Of a stretch of 64,000 nucleotides of DNA, positions 54,127 through 62,887 are shown piece after piece (position 1 is the stretch's first letter; every line of letters starts with the position of its first letter). The notes under the pieces were generated by a model. That model had not been told where the DNA came from. It worked only from the letters and a program-made list of their open reading frames with translations, and ran no database searches. This stretch comes from an uncultured bacterium (GTDB lineage: Bacteria > Nitrospirota > Thermodesulfovibrionia > Thermodesulfovibrionales > Dissulfurispiraceae), in assembly GCA_937949555.1 (NCBI GenBank), contig CALEDV010000048.1, positions 17,141 through 81,140 of the forward strand, in the 5' to 3' direction. The position numbers and the translations under genes were made by a program.

Positions 54127-54155
54127 TCTTTAACTCAAAGTACAGACATTGTCAA
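54127..54155 (-). promoter_or_regulatory. Candidate promoter of the rhodanese selenoprotein gene
   Basis: On the minus strand TTGACA is followed after 17 bases by TAAAGA(T), about 93 bases upstream of the ATG. Two direct copies of ATGCAAAA (plus-strand 54091-54108) lie between promoter and gene and may be regulatory. I found no clear -24/-12 sigma-54 site in this intergenic region. Confidence 0.45.
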
Positions 54156-54294
54156 ATTCAAAATCCTCAATTGATGTCTAAAAAGATTAGCCAGATAGGA
54201 ACTTAAAATCAGAATAATCTCCATTCTACATCATGTTATATGCTCAGCAAACCTACTTGTTTTTATGCGCAAATCCCTTAGATTTCACATATTG

Positions 54295-54347
54295 TTAAAC
54301 AAACCTTCGGCACAGATTTGACATTATGTTTGTTTAATATTTAACAT
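54295..54347 (+). promoter_or_regulatory. Promoter and inverted-repeat operator of the sigma-54 regulator gene
   Basis: TTGACA (54318-54323) and TAACAT (54342-54347) are separated by 18 bases. A perfect 10-bp inverted repeat, TTAAACAAAC (54295-54304) and GTTTGTTTAA (54328-54337), brackets the -35 box. Such a palindrome is a natural candidate for autoregulation or for a repressor site shared with the divergent rhodanese gene. Confidence 0.55.
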
Positions 54348-54378
54348 TTTGTTAATTTTGTGTTAAGGTGGAGGCAGC

Positions 54379-55734
54379 ATGAACAATCTGTTAAAGGACC
54401 ATAAGTTTCTAATGAGCCTTCTTGAGACTATGGCCGAGGGGCTAATGGTCGTAGATAAAGAAGGCAATGTAATCTATTTGAATCCTGCTGCTGAGAGGAT
54501 AACAGGGTACAGCAAAGAGGAGGTAATAGGTAAGCAATGCACTATCTTCAATACAAGTACCTGTGTGATTGCCACAAATACTGGCAAAGAAAAGAGATGC
54601 CCGCTCTTTTCAGAAGGTTGTATAAGTCACAGGAAGTGTGAGATCCAAAAAAAGGACGGCAGTATAGTGCATATACTGAAAAATGCGGTAGTACTTAAAG
54701 ACAACGCAGGCAACATAACGGCTGCTGTAGAGGTAATGACAGATGTAACATCACTATACATAAAAGATATGGAGATTGAAGGACTAAAGCAGGAGTTGAA
54801 CCAGTCCTACGGCTTTATGGGTCTTATTGGCACGAGCAAACCTATGAAGAAGCTTTTTGAACAAATAGAGAACGCAGCAAAGACCGATGCCCCGGTAATA
54901 ATATGCGGTCAGAGTGGCACAGGAAAAGAGCTTGTAGCAGAGGCAATACACAATCTGAGCGGTAGAAATAAAGGGCCCTTTGTAAAGATCAATTGTGCTG
55001 CCCTTAATGAGTTTCTCCTTGAGAGCGAGCTCTTTGGTCATGTCAAAGGGGCATTTACAGGCGCCTTAAAGGACAGACCTGGCAGGTTTGAGGCTGCCCA
55101 CAATGGAAGCATCTTCCTTGATGAGATTGGTGATATGCCTATGACTATGCAGGTAAAGCTTCTTAGGGTGTTGCAGGAAAAGGAGATAGAAAGGGTAGGA
55201 GATCACAGACCCATAAAGGTTAATACCCGAGTGATAACCGCAACCAATAAGGATCTGTGCGAACTCCTTGAGGCGGGCAAGTTCAGAGAGGACCTTTTTT
55301 ACCGCATTAACGTAGTGCCTATTCATACACCGCCCCTTAAAGAGAGAAAGGGCGATATACCCATGCTTTTGAATCATTTTCTAAAAAGACATTCCCTGTT
55401 AAATCAAAGACAGGTCTGCACTATAAGTCCTGCCGCAATGGACGCCTTTGAGTCCTATGACTGGCCAGGAAATGTCAGGCAGCTTATAAACGCCCTTGAG
55501 TACTCAATTATGACCGTAAAAGACGGGATAATAAAGATATCCGATCTGCCAGAGTATGTATTGTCAAACAAAACACATCACTATAAAGAGGACAGACAGA
55601 ACCTAAGAAGAGAGGTTATCATTGAGGCGCTCAACAAATATAGATGGAATAGGAGCCTAACAGCACGACACCTTGGCATAAGCAGGGTTACCCTTTGGAA
55701 GGCCATGCGGGAGATGGGCATAAGCAATATTTAG
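54379..55734 (+). CDS. PAS sigma-54-dependent transcriptional activator with Cys-rich sensor
   Basis: The 451-residue protein has an N-terminal PAS domain (about 10-125) containing a Cys cluster (GKQCTIFNTSTCV, RCPLFSEGCISHRKC), then an AAA+ domain (GQSGTGKELVAEAIHNL, ELFGHVKGAFTGAL, GSIFLDEIGDMPM, VRQLINALEYSI) and a Fis-type HTH (LTARHLGISRVTLWKAMREM). There is no receiver, so it responds directly to a ligand or redox signal, possibly via the cysteines. It is divergent from the rhodanese/octaheme genes, its likely targets. Good Shine-Dalgarno (gtggagg). Confidence 0.9.
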   Translation: MNNLLKDHKFLMSLLETMAEGLMVVDKEGNVIYLNPAAERITGYSKEEVIGKQCTIFNTSTCVIATNTGKEKRCPLFSEGCISHRKCEIQKKDGSIVHILKNAVVLKDNAGNITAAVEVMTDVTSLYIKDMEIEGLKQELNQSYGFMGLIGTSKPMKKLFEQIENAAKTDAPVIICGQSGTGKELVAEAIHNLSGRNKGPFVKINCAALNEFLLESELFGHVKGAFTGALKDRPGRFEAAHNGSIFLDEIGDMPMTMQVKLLRVLQEKEIERVGDHRPIKVNTRVITATNKDLCELLEAGKFREDLFYRINVVPIHTPPLKERKGDIPMLLNHFLKRHSLLNQRQVCTISPAAMDAFESYDWPGNVRQLINALEYSIMTVKDGIIKISDLPEYVLSNKTHHYKEDRQNLRREVIIEALNKYRWNRSLTARHLGISRVTLWKAMREMGISNI

Positions 55735-55855
55735 AAATAAGGGGTATGACACTTATCAGTCTCTTTTGAGATATTGATGAGTAAGATATCATGTAATATT
55801 TCCAAATAAATCTCGTTATTCACCCTCAATCAGTAATAATTACCTATAATTACTC

Positions 55856-55910
55856 TTGATGCAATCGGTGTTTTCAATATATATTAGCACTCATCAAAGG
55901 TGAGTGCTAA
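55856..55910 (+). promoter_or_regulatory. groESL promoter with CIRCE operator
   Basis: The perfect CIRCE inverted repeat TTAGCACTC-N9-GAGTGCTAA spans 55884-55910, the binding site of the HrcA heat-shock repressor. A TTGATG/TATATT promoter with 18-base spacing (55856-55885) overlaps its left end, so HrcA binding would block initiation. hrcA itself is not in the window. Confidence 0.9.
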
Positions 55911-55950
55911 TAGCGCTCTCGGTCAATAAATTAAAAAGGAGGAAAGACGA

Positions 55951-56214
55951 ATGAAGATCAGACCACTAAAAGATAGGGTAGTGGTAAAGTATTCAGAAGA
56001 GGAAGTGGAAAAGACAGCAGGCGGTATTATTGTGCCTGATGTGGCAAAGGAGAAACCCCAAAAGGGTTCTGTGGAGGCTGTAGGTTCTGAGGTCAAGGAG
56101 ATCAAGGTAGGCAACACAGTGCTTTTTGACAAATATTCAGGATCAAAGATTAAGATCAATGATGTGGAGCACCTCATCATCAAAGAAGAAGACATTCTTG
56201 GAATTATAGAATAA
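55951..56214 (+). CDS. groS: Co-chaperonin GroES
   Basis: The 87-residue GroES has [20 protein letters not shown] at its start and the mobile-loop/roof region [20 protein letters not shown]. It forms the heptameric lid of the GroEL chamber. It follows the CIRCE promoter and precedes groEL by 21 bases, with strong ribosome sites for both. Confidence 0.97.
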   Translation: MKIRPLKDRVVVKYSEEEVEKTAGGIIVPDVAKEKPQKGSVEAVGSEVKEIKVGNTVLFDKYSGSKIKINDVEHLIIKEEDILGIIE

Positions 56215-56235
56215 CAACAAGGAGGATACAAACCT

Positions 56236-57867
56236 ATGGCAGCAAAACAGTTACTTTTTGACGAGGCAGCTCGTCAGGCGATTCTAAAGGGCGTAAATGT
56301 TCTTACTGATGCAGTAAAGGCAACCCTTGGTCCAAGGGGTCGAAATGTAATAATCGACAGAAAATTTGGCTCCCCAAACATTACTAAGGACGGTGTAACA
56401 GTAGCAAAGGAGATAGAACTTAAGGACCCCTATGAGAATATGGGCGCCCAACTACTCAGGGAGGTTGCATCAAAGACCTCAGACATAGCTGGAGACGGAA
56501 CTACAACAGCTACGGTGCTTGCCCAGGCCATTTATAAAGAGGGCATGAAATACGTAACCGCTGGAGCAAATGCCATTGACATCAAGAGGGGCATTGACAA
56601 GTCGGTGGAGGTAGTAATTGAAGAGCTTAAAAAGATGTCAAAGCCCGTTGCCGAAAAGAAAGAGATTGCGCAGGTCGGGACAATATCAGCTAACAATGAC
56701 TCTACTATCGGTGAATTAATCGCAGATGCCATGGATAAGGTTGGTAAAGACGGAGTGATAACCGTTGAAGAAGCCAAGAGCATGGCAACAAACCTTAGGG
56801 TGGTTGAGGGTATGCAGTTTGATAGGGGCTATATATCACCTTACTTCATAACTGACCCTGACAGAATGGAGTGCGTACTTGAAAACGCCTTTATACTTAT
56901 CCACGACAAAAAGATCTCCAGCATGAAGGACCTGCTGCCTATATTAGAACAGGTAGCAAAAATGGGTAAGCCCATGCTTATAATATCCGAGGAAGTAGAG
57001 GGTGAAGCCCTTGCCACATTGGTAGTAAACAAACTCAGAGGAACCTTACAGATTGCTGCAGTAAAGGCACCAGGTTTTGGCGACAGAAGAAAGGCAATGC
57101 TTGAGGATATAGCAATCCTTACAAAAGGCACCGTTATATCAGAGGATATTGGATTGAAGCTTGAGAATGTGAAAATCTCTGACCTCGGACAGGCAAAGAA
57201 GATAACCATTGACAAGGAGAATACTACTATAGTTGAAGGTGCTGGCGATCATGCTGCAATACAGGGCAGGGTTAAACAGATTAAGGCTCAGATTGATGAG
57301 ACCACCTCTGACTATGATAGAGAAAAACTACAGGAGAGGCTTGCCAAATTAGTTGGTGGTGTTGCCGTTATTAATGTAGGCGCAGCCACAGAGGCAGAGA
57401 TGAAGGAAAAGAAGGCACGGGTTGAAGACGCCCTTCATGCCACACGGGCAGCAGTAGAAGAAGGCATCGTGCCTGGTGGAGGAGTTGCCCTTGTGAGATG
57501 CATAAAGGCACTTGATAAGCTTAAATTAGAGCATGATATGCAGATAGGTGTTTCCATTGTCAAAAAGGCACTTGAGGAGCCTATCAAGCAGATAATAAAC
57601 AATGCAGGGCTTGAGAGTGCAATAATAGTGGAGAAGGTAAAGGAGCATAAGGATGTAAATTACGGATATGATGCCTACAAAGAAGAATTTACAGATATGC
57701 TCAAGTCTGGGATTATAGACCCTACAAAGGTGGCAAGGACAGCCCTTCAGAATGCAGCTTCGGTATCAGGTCTCATGCTTACCACTGAGGTAATGATCAC
57801 TGAACTGCCAGAGGATGAAAAGAAGATGCCTCCAATGCCTCATGGCGGCATGGGCGATATGTATTAA
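56236..57867 (+). CDS. groL: Chaperonin GroEL
   Basis: The 543-residue GroEL has the conserved [15 protein letters not shown], the ATP motif [13 protein letters not shown], and [15 protein letters not shown]. The C-terminus ends [13 protein letters not shown], a short version of the usual Gly-Met tail. It folds proteins in the cytoplasm with GroES and is heat-shock controlled through the CIRCE site. A terminator follows. Confidence 0.98.
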   Translation: MAAKQLLFDEAARQAILKGVNVLTDAVKATLGPRGRNVIIDRKFGSPNITKDGVTVAKEIELKDPYENMGAQLLREVASKTSDIAGDGTTTATVLAQAIYKEGMKYVTAGANAIDIKRGIDKSVEVVIEELKKMSKPVAEKKEIAQVGTISANNDSTIGELIADAMDKVGKDGVITVEEAKSMATNLRVVEGMQFDRGYISPYFITDPDRMECVLENAFILIHDKKISSMKDLLPILEQVAKMGKPMLIISEEVEGEALATLVVNKLRGTLQIAAVKAPGFGDRRKAMLEDIAILTKGTVISEDIGLKLENVKISDLGQAKKITIDKENTTIVEGAGDHAAIQGRVKQIKAQIDETTSDYDREKLQERLAKLVGGVAVINVGAATEAEMKEKKARVEDALHATRAAVEEGIVPGGGVALVRCIKALDKLKLEHDMQIGVSIVKKALEEPIKQIINNAGLESAIIVEKVKEHKDVNYGYDAYKEEFTDMLKSGIIDPTKVARTALQNAASVSGLMLTTEVMITELPEDEKKMPPMPHGGMGDMY

Positions 57868-57884
57868 TCTAACAAAAAGTCTAT

Positions 57885-57925
57885 ACAAAAAAGAGACAGG
57901 GCATAAAAACCCTGTCTCTTTTTTT
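57885..57925 (+). terminator. Terminator after groEL
   Basis: The stem AGAGACAGGG / CCCTGTCTCT with loop CATAAAAA is flanked by A- and T-runs, so it could work in both directions. On the minus strand the convergent 57961-58656 gene could use it too. Confidence 0.9.
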
Positions 57926-57960
57926 GTTGGATTTTTAAAAACCCTGTTTTCTTGAAAATA

Positions 57961-58656
57961 TCACAGGGGGCTGTTCTTATGATTCCATCTTTGCTGCCCC
58001 TCTGCATGACCTTGGTTATGGTTGTTGCTTCTTTGAATATCCCTCGGTCTTTCAACTTCATAGGTTGAATTATTGACAGGCGGTGGCAGAATAATCACCC
58101 TCCCATTAGTCTGTCTGTTGTTGTTTCTGTCAAACCTCTGAGTTGGGGGCATCTCTCGGTAATAGACCCTGTTTTCCTGCCTATTAGGGCGATAATACCT
58201 GTATTCCTGATGATTAGCCTGTGCCTGCCATCCTCGTCTATACCAATCGTATTTGTGCCAATGCCTTGTATAACCCCAATCCTTCCAGTTTCTCTCGAAG
58301 TCGCAATAGCTTATACGAACAAGGGATACTGTCTGATATTGTGGATAAAGAGTTGGCATTGTTAATACAAAGGTTGGCACCATAGAGGGGTAAACAACAA
58401 CCCACGGTCCCTCATAGAAAGTTGCCCTGAACCAGTTGCCCCTATAATGACGGTACCAGTAGCCAGAATGAAAATATAAGCCAGAGACCTCAGGAATAAT
58501 ATAGACATAATCATAGTTGCCAGGTATTACGGTCATCTCAGGAGGTGATGCAAAAACCATTGGCGGAGGGGTATTTATACTTATATCTATATCTATATTT
58601 GAAGCAAGCACCCCCGAAGGAATAAGACATAGGATTAACAATATTGCCTGTAGCAT
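57961..58656 (-). CDS. Exported Tyr/Trp-rich protein of unknown function
   Basis: The 231-residue protein has a signal peptide (MLQAILLILCLIPSGVLA), then an aromatic-rich region (FHSGYWYRHYRGNWFRATFY, GYTRHWHKYDWYRRGW) resembling the YXWGXW-repeat exported proteins, and a polar Asn/Gln/Arg-rich tail. It may bind a surface polymer or be structural. Convergent to groEL; no other functional hint. Confidence 0.65.
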   Translation of the reverse strand: MLQAILLILCLIPSGVLASNIDIDISINTPPPMVFASPPEMTVIPGNYDYVYIIPEVSGLYFHSGYWYRHYRGNWFRATFYEGPWVVVYPSMVPTFVLTMPTLYPQYQTVSLVRISYCDFERNWKDWGYTRHWHKYDWYRRGWQAQANHQEYRYYRPNRQENRVYYREMPPTQRFDRNNNRQTNGRVIILPPPVNNSTYEVERPRDIQRSNNHNQGHAEGQQRWNHKNSPL

Positions 58657-58918
58657 GTTTAAAACCTCCTTATGGTTAATTGAAATGCCTTAACAGACAA
58701 GGTCCGTTATTTAACAAATTGAGCAATTTCAATGCCATATATATAAGATGCTGAAATCAAAAATCTAATAAGGCATTTAACAAAGTTGCAATCTGGCTAA
58801 GTGTGATTCTGTTGCCTTTTTGAGGATTATATTTCCCTATTTGAGAAATTAAAAATTTTATATAAATTTGATTCATCTCCAAAGGGAACAAGATAGCCTT
58901 ACGATTTTAGACAGATGT

Positions 58919-58947
58919 CATTCCCCGACTTGCTCGGGGAATCCAGT
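58919..58947. repeat. REP-like palindrome (ATTCCCCGA...TCGGGGAAT)
   Basis: The 9-bp perfect arms ATTCCCCGA and TCGGGGAAT enclose CTTGC, and GGAATCCAG follows. Another CATTCCC...GGGAATCCAG sequence occurs at 60150-60171, so this belongs to a dispersed intergenic repeat family. Confidence 0.6.
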
Positions 58948-59111
58948 CTATGTTCTGGATCATCCGGTCAAGCCGACCAATGACAGTTTTTAGAAAGGCT
59001 CTAAGGGGGTTTTCCCTTAACAAAGGGGGAATTTACACAGGGGGGAATTTACAGGTAGGCAAAATGAGCTTGGCACTAGACCCTTGGTTTTTTGCTTTTA
59101 TGGACATACCT

Positions 59112-59358
59112 CTATCTTACTGTATCTTTCTCCCCGTTCTTTCTTAACCTTACAGCAGGAGGTGTTGCTACACCCACTGTCTGAAATACCTTGCCTGTGT
59201 CTCCCTTTAATTGTCCTAGGAAAAGCCCTTGCCTGTCTTTAAGTGAATCTCTTTGACATCTTTAAGCTCCTTTATCACATCGGCAACCCTATATTTACAT
59301 CGCTAACATGTCCCTTTTCATAGGAGGCAATGATTACCAGTTTCTCAAAAAACCTCAT
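59112..59358 (-). pseudogene. Possible decayed small gene
   Basis: On the minus strand protein-like pieces occur in succession in different frames: MRFFEKLVIIASYEKGHVSD, VADVIKELKDVKEIHLKTGK and QLKGDTGKVFQTVGVATPPA, the last ending RLRKNGEKDTVR and TAG. Two frame changes would be needed to join them. No family recognised; it could be real sequence decay or chance. Confidence 0.35.
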
Positions 59359-59504
59359 CCCTAAAGGCAAAAGGCTATCAGGACTTCCCAATTCCAACAA
59401 AATATAGCATAGAGCGCAAAGGACACCGGAACAACAAACAAACAACTTCAGAAGCAGCAAAACCAATAGACCTCTGGTAGAAGTATCAGGGGTCCTTGGT
59501 TTGC

Positions 59505-59921
59505 TTACTCGCCAATTATCTTAACAAGGACTCTCTTTCTGCGCCTGCCATCAAACTCACCATAAAATACCTGCTCCCAGGTGCCTAAATCTAACTTGCC
59601 CTCTGTTATTGCCACCACTACCTCTCTTCCCATAATCTGTCGCTTTAAATGGGCATCAGCATTGTCCTCACCTACATTGTGACGATACTGATTCACAGGT
59701 TCATGGGGAGCAAGTCTTTCAAGCCATACCTCATAATCGTGATGCAATCCCGATTCATCATCATTGATAAATACCGATGCAGTAATGTGCATAGCATTAA
59801 TAAGTGCAAGACCTTCCCTGATACCACTTTCACGGAGGCACTCAATCACCTGTGGTGTGATATTGATAAATGCCCTTCTTGTTGGAATATTAAACCAAAG
59901 TTCCTTACGATAGCTCTTCAT
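59505..59921 (-). CDS. YjbQ family protein (UPF0047)
   Basis: The 138-residue protein matches the YjbQ/UPF0047 family: [57 protein letters not shown] and [16 protein letters not shown], with the conserved metal-type histidines. Family members have been annotated as secondary thiamine-phosphate synthases because some rescue a thiE mutant, but the true reaction is unclear. A stand-alone gene. Confidence 0.9.
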   Translation of the reverse strand: MKSYRKELWFNIPTRRAFINITPQVIECLRESGIREGLALINAMHITASVFINDDESGLHHDYEVWLERLAPHEPVNQYRHNVGEDNADAHLKRQIMGREVVVAITEGKLDLGTWEQVFYGEFDGRRRKRVLVKIIGE

Positions 59922-60069
59922 AGATTCACCTTTATATTTTGTTGCTGTTTATGAGCACATTAATTATAACCTAAATATAGAGATTAGCACTTAAACCCCT
60001 CCCCATTATCAGGACAGAAAAATGGGCTGTATCTGCTGGATTAGCCTGTGATACTGTCTAAGGGGCGAC

Positions 60070-60215
60070 AGTAGGGGCAGGGCTTGCCCCTGCCTTTTTT
60101 TCTTCCGCGGGTATGACAGGATTTACAAGTGATTACCTTTGCCTATCATTCCCCTGTAAATGGGAATCCAGAAGACTAAAGAATATAGATTCCTGCCTTC
60201 GCAGGTATGACAGGG
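60070..60215. repeat. Intergenic hairpin and dispersed repeats
   Basis: Within the 422-base gap 59922-60343, a GC-rich hairpin GGCAGGG-CTTGC-CCCTGCC is followed by TTTTTTT (about 60077-60102; terminator-like on the plus strand). After it come two dispersed-repeat pieces: gtatgacaggatttacaagt with cattcccctgtaaatgggaa, and ttcctgccttcgcaggtatg. No gene is supported in the gap. Confidence 0.55.
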
Positions 60216-60343
60216 CCAATGATGGTAGATCCAATGGCCAACTGCTTTTTAGGGCTATAAAACCATAAGGGCAATAGGCAATCCTTTTATTTTTCACCTT
60301 TTCTTTGATACAATCTTTCTAAGAACACAGGCAAAGGGGGGAT

Positions 60344-60997
60344 ATGAAAGTGGGTAAGGCCTCAGAGATATCCTGGCAGGAGTTAAAGGAGATGATCTTT
60401 GCATTGAAGGAGCAAGGTGCAGAGACGGACAGGCGTTTTCAAGAGACGGACAGACGTTTTCAAGAGACGGACCGTCTTATCAGGGAACTAAGAGAAGACA
60501 ACAAAGAGACAGACAGGCGTTTTAAGGAGACAGACCGTCAGCTCAAAAGGCTTGGGGAGCAGATAGGGGGCATAGGGGATAAGTTTGGGTATTTTGCCGA
60601 GGGCATGGCCTTGCCATCGATGGAGAAGATACTAAGGAGGCAATTTAAGGTAACCAGCATAACACCCCGAGTAAGGGTTCGCAAGAATGGTACAGAGCAG
60701 GAGTATGATGTAATAGGATGGAGCAATAAAGAGGGAGAGGATGTATTGGTGGTAGTGGAGGTAAAGAGCAGGGTAAAGGCAGAGGCAATAGGACAGCTAA
60801 AGGGGCAGATAGAGGGATTGTTTGAGTATCTACCAGAGCATAGGGGGAGAAAGAGGGTGGGGATACTTGCTGGGGTTGACTGGGATACTGGGGTGCAGGA
60901 GAGGGCGCAGGCAGAGGGATTGTATACGGCGGTAATAAGGGATGATGTATTTAAGCTAACCGTGCCGAAGGGCTTTAGGCCTCGGGTGTGGTCCTAA
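60344..60997 (+). CDS. Coiled-coil PD-(D/E)XK-like protein (DUF3782-type)
   Basis: The 217-residue protein begins with a heptad region built of near-identical repeats (ETDRRFQ, ETDRRFQ, ETDRLIR, ETDRRFK, ETDRQLK; about 26-68). A C-terminal domain follows with EYDVIGWSNKEGEDVLVVVE and VKSRVKAEAIGQLKGQIEG, the D...ExK arrangement of PD-(D/E)XK nuclease folds. Similar proteins are common and multi-copy in cyanobacteria and some other phyla, with unknown role. The heptad repeats are also visible at DNA level (caagagacggaca). Confidence 0.75.
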   Translation: MKVGKASEISWQELKEMIFALKEQGAETDRRFQETDRRFQETDRLIRELREDNKETDRRFKETDRQLKRLGEQIGGIGDKFGYFAEGMALPSMEKILRRQFKVTSITPRVRVRKNGTEQEYDVIGWSNKEGEDVLVVVEVKSRVKAEAIGQLKGQIEGLFEYLPEHRGRKRVGILAGVDWDTGVQERAQAEGLYTAVIRDDVFKLTVPKGFRPRVWS

Positions 60998-61035
60998 GCA
61001 ATAAATAAGGGCAATAAAAAAGGGGACACAATAAA

Positions 61036-61100
61036 AAAGGGGACAGGCTACTTTTTCTATTTAGTAAGATGAAAGGGCTAAAAAGTAGCCTGTCCCCTTT
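61036..61100. repeat. Long inverted repeat (21-bp arms)
   Basis: AAAGGGGACAGGCTACTTTTT (61036-61056) and AAAAAGTAGCCTGTCCCCTTT (61080-61100) are perfect inverted repeats with a 23-base spacer. A partial aaaaaaggggaca copy precedes them. The GGGGACAGGCTACTTTTT string looks like a RAYT-associated REP palindrome; degenerate RAYT genes lie 1 kb away. Confidence 0.7.
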
Positions 61101-61232
61101 CAGAGCCCTTCGTTGATTGCACAAGTCCTATCGCCAAATTCAGGAATATACATAAGGAAATTTGAGATTTATATATAGTGTATCATCTAACCTGAAGCCC
61201 TTTTTGGCTCTGGTAGCCCACAAAATAAAGAG

Positions 61233-61268
61233 AGGGCTTGCCTTGGGTTGATCCTCTGGCAAGCCCTT
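61233..61268 (-). terminator. Terminator downstream of the paired membrane-protein genes
   Basis: The arms AGGGCTTGCC and GGCAAGCCCT form a perfect 10-bp stem with a 15-base loop, 32 bases beyond the stop of the 110-residue protein on the minus strand. The T-tract there is interrupted (CTCTTTATTTT). Confidence 0.6.
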
Positions 61269-61299
61269 TATTGAGAGAGTAGATAGTTTAGATTATTGA

Positions 61300-61632
61300 T
61301 TACTTGATATTTACAGCCTGTGCCTCTGTAGCAGTGACCTCCTTGGCCTTCTTCATGGCCTCAAGGGCATACCCTGCTGCCCATCCCATTACACCTGCAC
61401 CAAATATGAATGCCACTGCTGATACCATCACCCCTGTTAACATCGACACTGCCACCAATATCCTCGCCATTATTGTGCCAGCCATCGCTACACCAAATAT
61501 GGACTCCGCAATCTTTAAGCCTATAAACCCACCAATAAATGACCCAGGTAAGAGCCCCACAAGGGCAAAGAGTATTATCCCTGCACCTGTCCCTACATAA
61601 AGTCCCTTCTTCGCATAGTCCGTTGTCTTCAT
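61300..61632 (-). CDS. Small membrane protein, paralog 1 (110 aa)
   Basis: The protein has two to three hydrophobic, Gly-rich segments (GLYVGTGAGIILFALVGLLP, GSFIGGFIGLKIAESIFG, SMLTGVMVSAVAFIFGAGVM). It is clearly homologous to the next gene upstream on the strand: both have KxGLYxGxxxGxxLFxLVGLLPGSFxGG and an Ala/Val-rich last segment. Each has its own ribosome site (aggagg). Role unknown; glycine-zipper-like spacing may allow helix packing. Confidence 0.75.
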   Translation of the reverse strand: MKTTDYAKKGLYVGTGAGIILFALVGLLPGSFIGGFIGLKIAESIFGVAMAGTIMARILVAVSMLTGVMVSAVAFIFGAGVMGWAAGYALEAMKKAKEVTATEAQAVNIK

Positions 61633-61666
61633 CTTTACTTCCTCCTTTTTGTATTTATTCGATTTA

Positions 61667-61987
61667 TTACTTGGCCTCTATTGTGGCCTCTCTTAGCCTC
61701 TTTGACCTTATTACACTTATTACATGCCCTACCATCTGTCCTATTGCCCCAGCCCCTGCGGTAAATACCATGGCCGATACCATCACCCCAAGCACCATTG
61801 ATACGCCCACTATTATCCTTGGCATAAGTGTGTTATCAAGGGGTGTGCCAAATAAGAACCCTGCAACACTCAACCCTGTTACGCCTCCTAAGAATGAACC
61901 GGGCAGTAAGCCAACAAGGGTAAAAAGTGCTAAACCTACAGCGCTACCAATGTAAAGCCCTCTTTTTTCTGTGTTTATGTCTTTCAT
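61667..61987 (-). CDS. Small membrane protein, paralog 2 (106 aa)
   Basis: Tandem paralog of the 110-residue protein, with RGLYIGSAVGLALFTLVGLL and PGSFLGGVTGLSVAGFLFGT and a basic C-terminus (IRSKRLREATIEAK). The two genes lie 34 bases apart in the same direction, consistent with duplication and a shared transcript ending in the terminator at 61233. The antisense ORFs at 61304 and 61539 are shadows. Confidence 0.75.
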   Translation of the reverse strand: MKDINTEKRGLYIGSAVGLALFTLVGLLPGSFLGGVTGLSVAGFLFGTPLDNTLMPRIIVGVSMVLGVMVSAMVFTAGAGAIGQMVGHVISVIRSKRLREATIEAK

Positions 61988-62137
61988 CTCAATTCCCTCC
62001 TTTTTGTTTTTGATGTCTATAAATAAGCATGAACTGTGCCAATTTGTAACTATCTGTTTTTAATCACTTATCATCTGGATAGGTCTTGCAGATATGCAAA
62101 GGACCGAAAAGATTAATGCAGTAATGCTGGAAGCAGT

Positions 62138-62727
62138 GGGGTCAGGTCTTGAATCATCAGTTTTTAAGTTCAAAATCCCTTAATGCCTTGCTTATGTAAT
62201 TTAGTCCGAGATATTTTGCAACCTTTTTTAGTGCAAAGACCATTGCCTTATGTATTTGTCTATTCCTCATCTCCCTGTCCTTAGTACCCTCTTTGTTAAG
62301 CATCTCATCTATATTCGGCCTGCTTACATGTCTTTGGAATGTTTGAACCTTTGGTATGTCTTCTCTCTCTGATAATAACTCCCTGAAATATTCAGTAAAT
62401 CCTTCACTCCCAAGCAGGATCTGCCCCCCCTGCCCCCCTATGTAGATTGATCCTTCAATGGACTCCCTTATACAAATCCAGCCCTTACAAAAGCCCTATA
62501 ATCCTCCTTTGCCCTCTTACTTATACCTCCAAATTGGCTAAGTATCCATTCAACTGTTAAACACTGGGGCACACCCTTAATGTCCGCTGTGCTAAGATAG
62601 CTGCCCCATACCTTGAGGTGTTAAATGGTCTATTGCCCCTATATATTCTATCCTTAATGGCCTTGCCCTTTGGATTAACAACTAAATCAGTATGTTGCCT
62701 TATATTTCAAGACCTGACCCCTCCCCT
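62138..62727 (-). pseudogene. Degenerate RAYT (REP-associated IS200-like transposase), copy 1
   Basis: Minus-strand fragments in shifting frames read WGSYLSTADIKGVPQCLTVE, WILSQFGGISKRAKEDYRAF, GGQILLGSEGFTEYFRELLS, IPKVQTFQRHVSRPNIDEML and KKVAKYLGLNYISKALRDFE. This is the C-terminal half of a Y1 RAYT transposase with its DnaA-like end. Stops and frameshifts show decay, and the catalytic N-terminal half is missing. Both ends carry the inverted motif ggggtcaggtcttgaa (62138-62153 and, inverted, 62705-62721). The true stop of the frame is at 62157. Sequence 61988-62137 holds nothing else. Confidence 0.75.
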
Positions 62728-62826
62728 ACCTTTAAATAGCTCTTCCTCGGATGTACCACGCATCAAGCATAGTAATGCCGGTGGCTATGACCCATAAGGG
62801 GAGAAAAGGAACAGGCTGCCTTTTAA

Positions 62827-62872
62827 TTGATTTGTCCCCCATAAGTGGTGCATAATATATACAGCACTTATG
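62827..62872 (+). promoter_or_regulatory. Toxin-antitoxin promoter with palindromic operator
   Basis: TTGATT and CATAAT are separated by 18 bases. The perfect inverted repeat CATAAGTG (62840-62847) and CACTTATG (62865-62872) surrounds the -10 box, as expected for an autoregulatory site bound by a ribbon-helix-helix antitoxin. Confidence 0.6.
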
Positions 62873-62887
62873 AAGGGAGGTTTTAAA

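Larger units (their letters stand above)
58657..59504. other. Long intergenic region with dispersed repeat and decayed sequence
   Basis: No intact gene is supported over 848 bases. It holds a palindromic dispersed repeat near 58919-58947, short G-rich direct repeats near 59005-59060 (caaagggggaatttac and aggggggaatttac), and what looks like a broken minus-strand gene at about 59112-59358. The plus ORF at 58950 overlaps the repeat and is not believed. Confidence 0.55.

Noticed and set aside
58950-59147. 65-residue plus-strand ORF
   Set aside because: It begins next to a dispersed palindromic repeat and runs through short G-rich repeats. There is no conserved feature.
61539-61955. 138-residue plus-strand ORF
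   Set aside because: It is antisense to the two small membrane protein genes, which have ribosome sites and clear paralogy.
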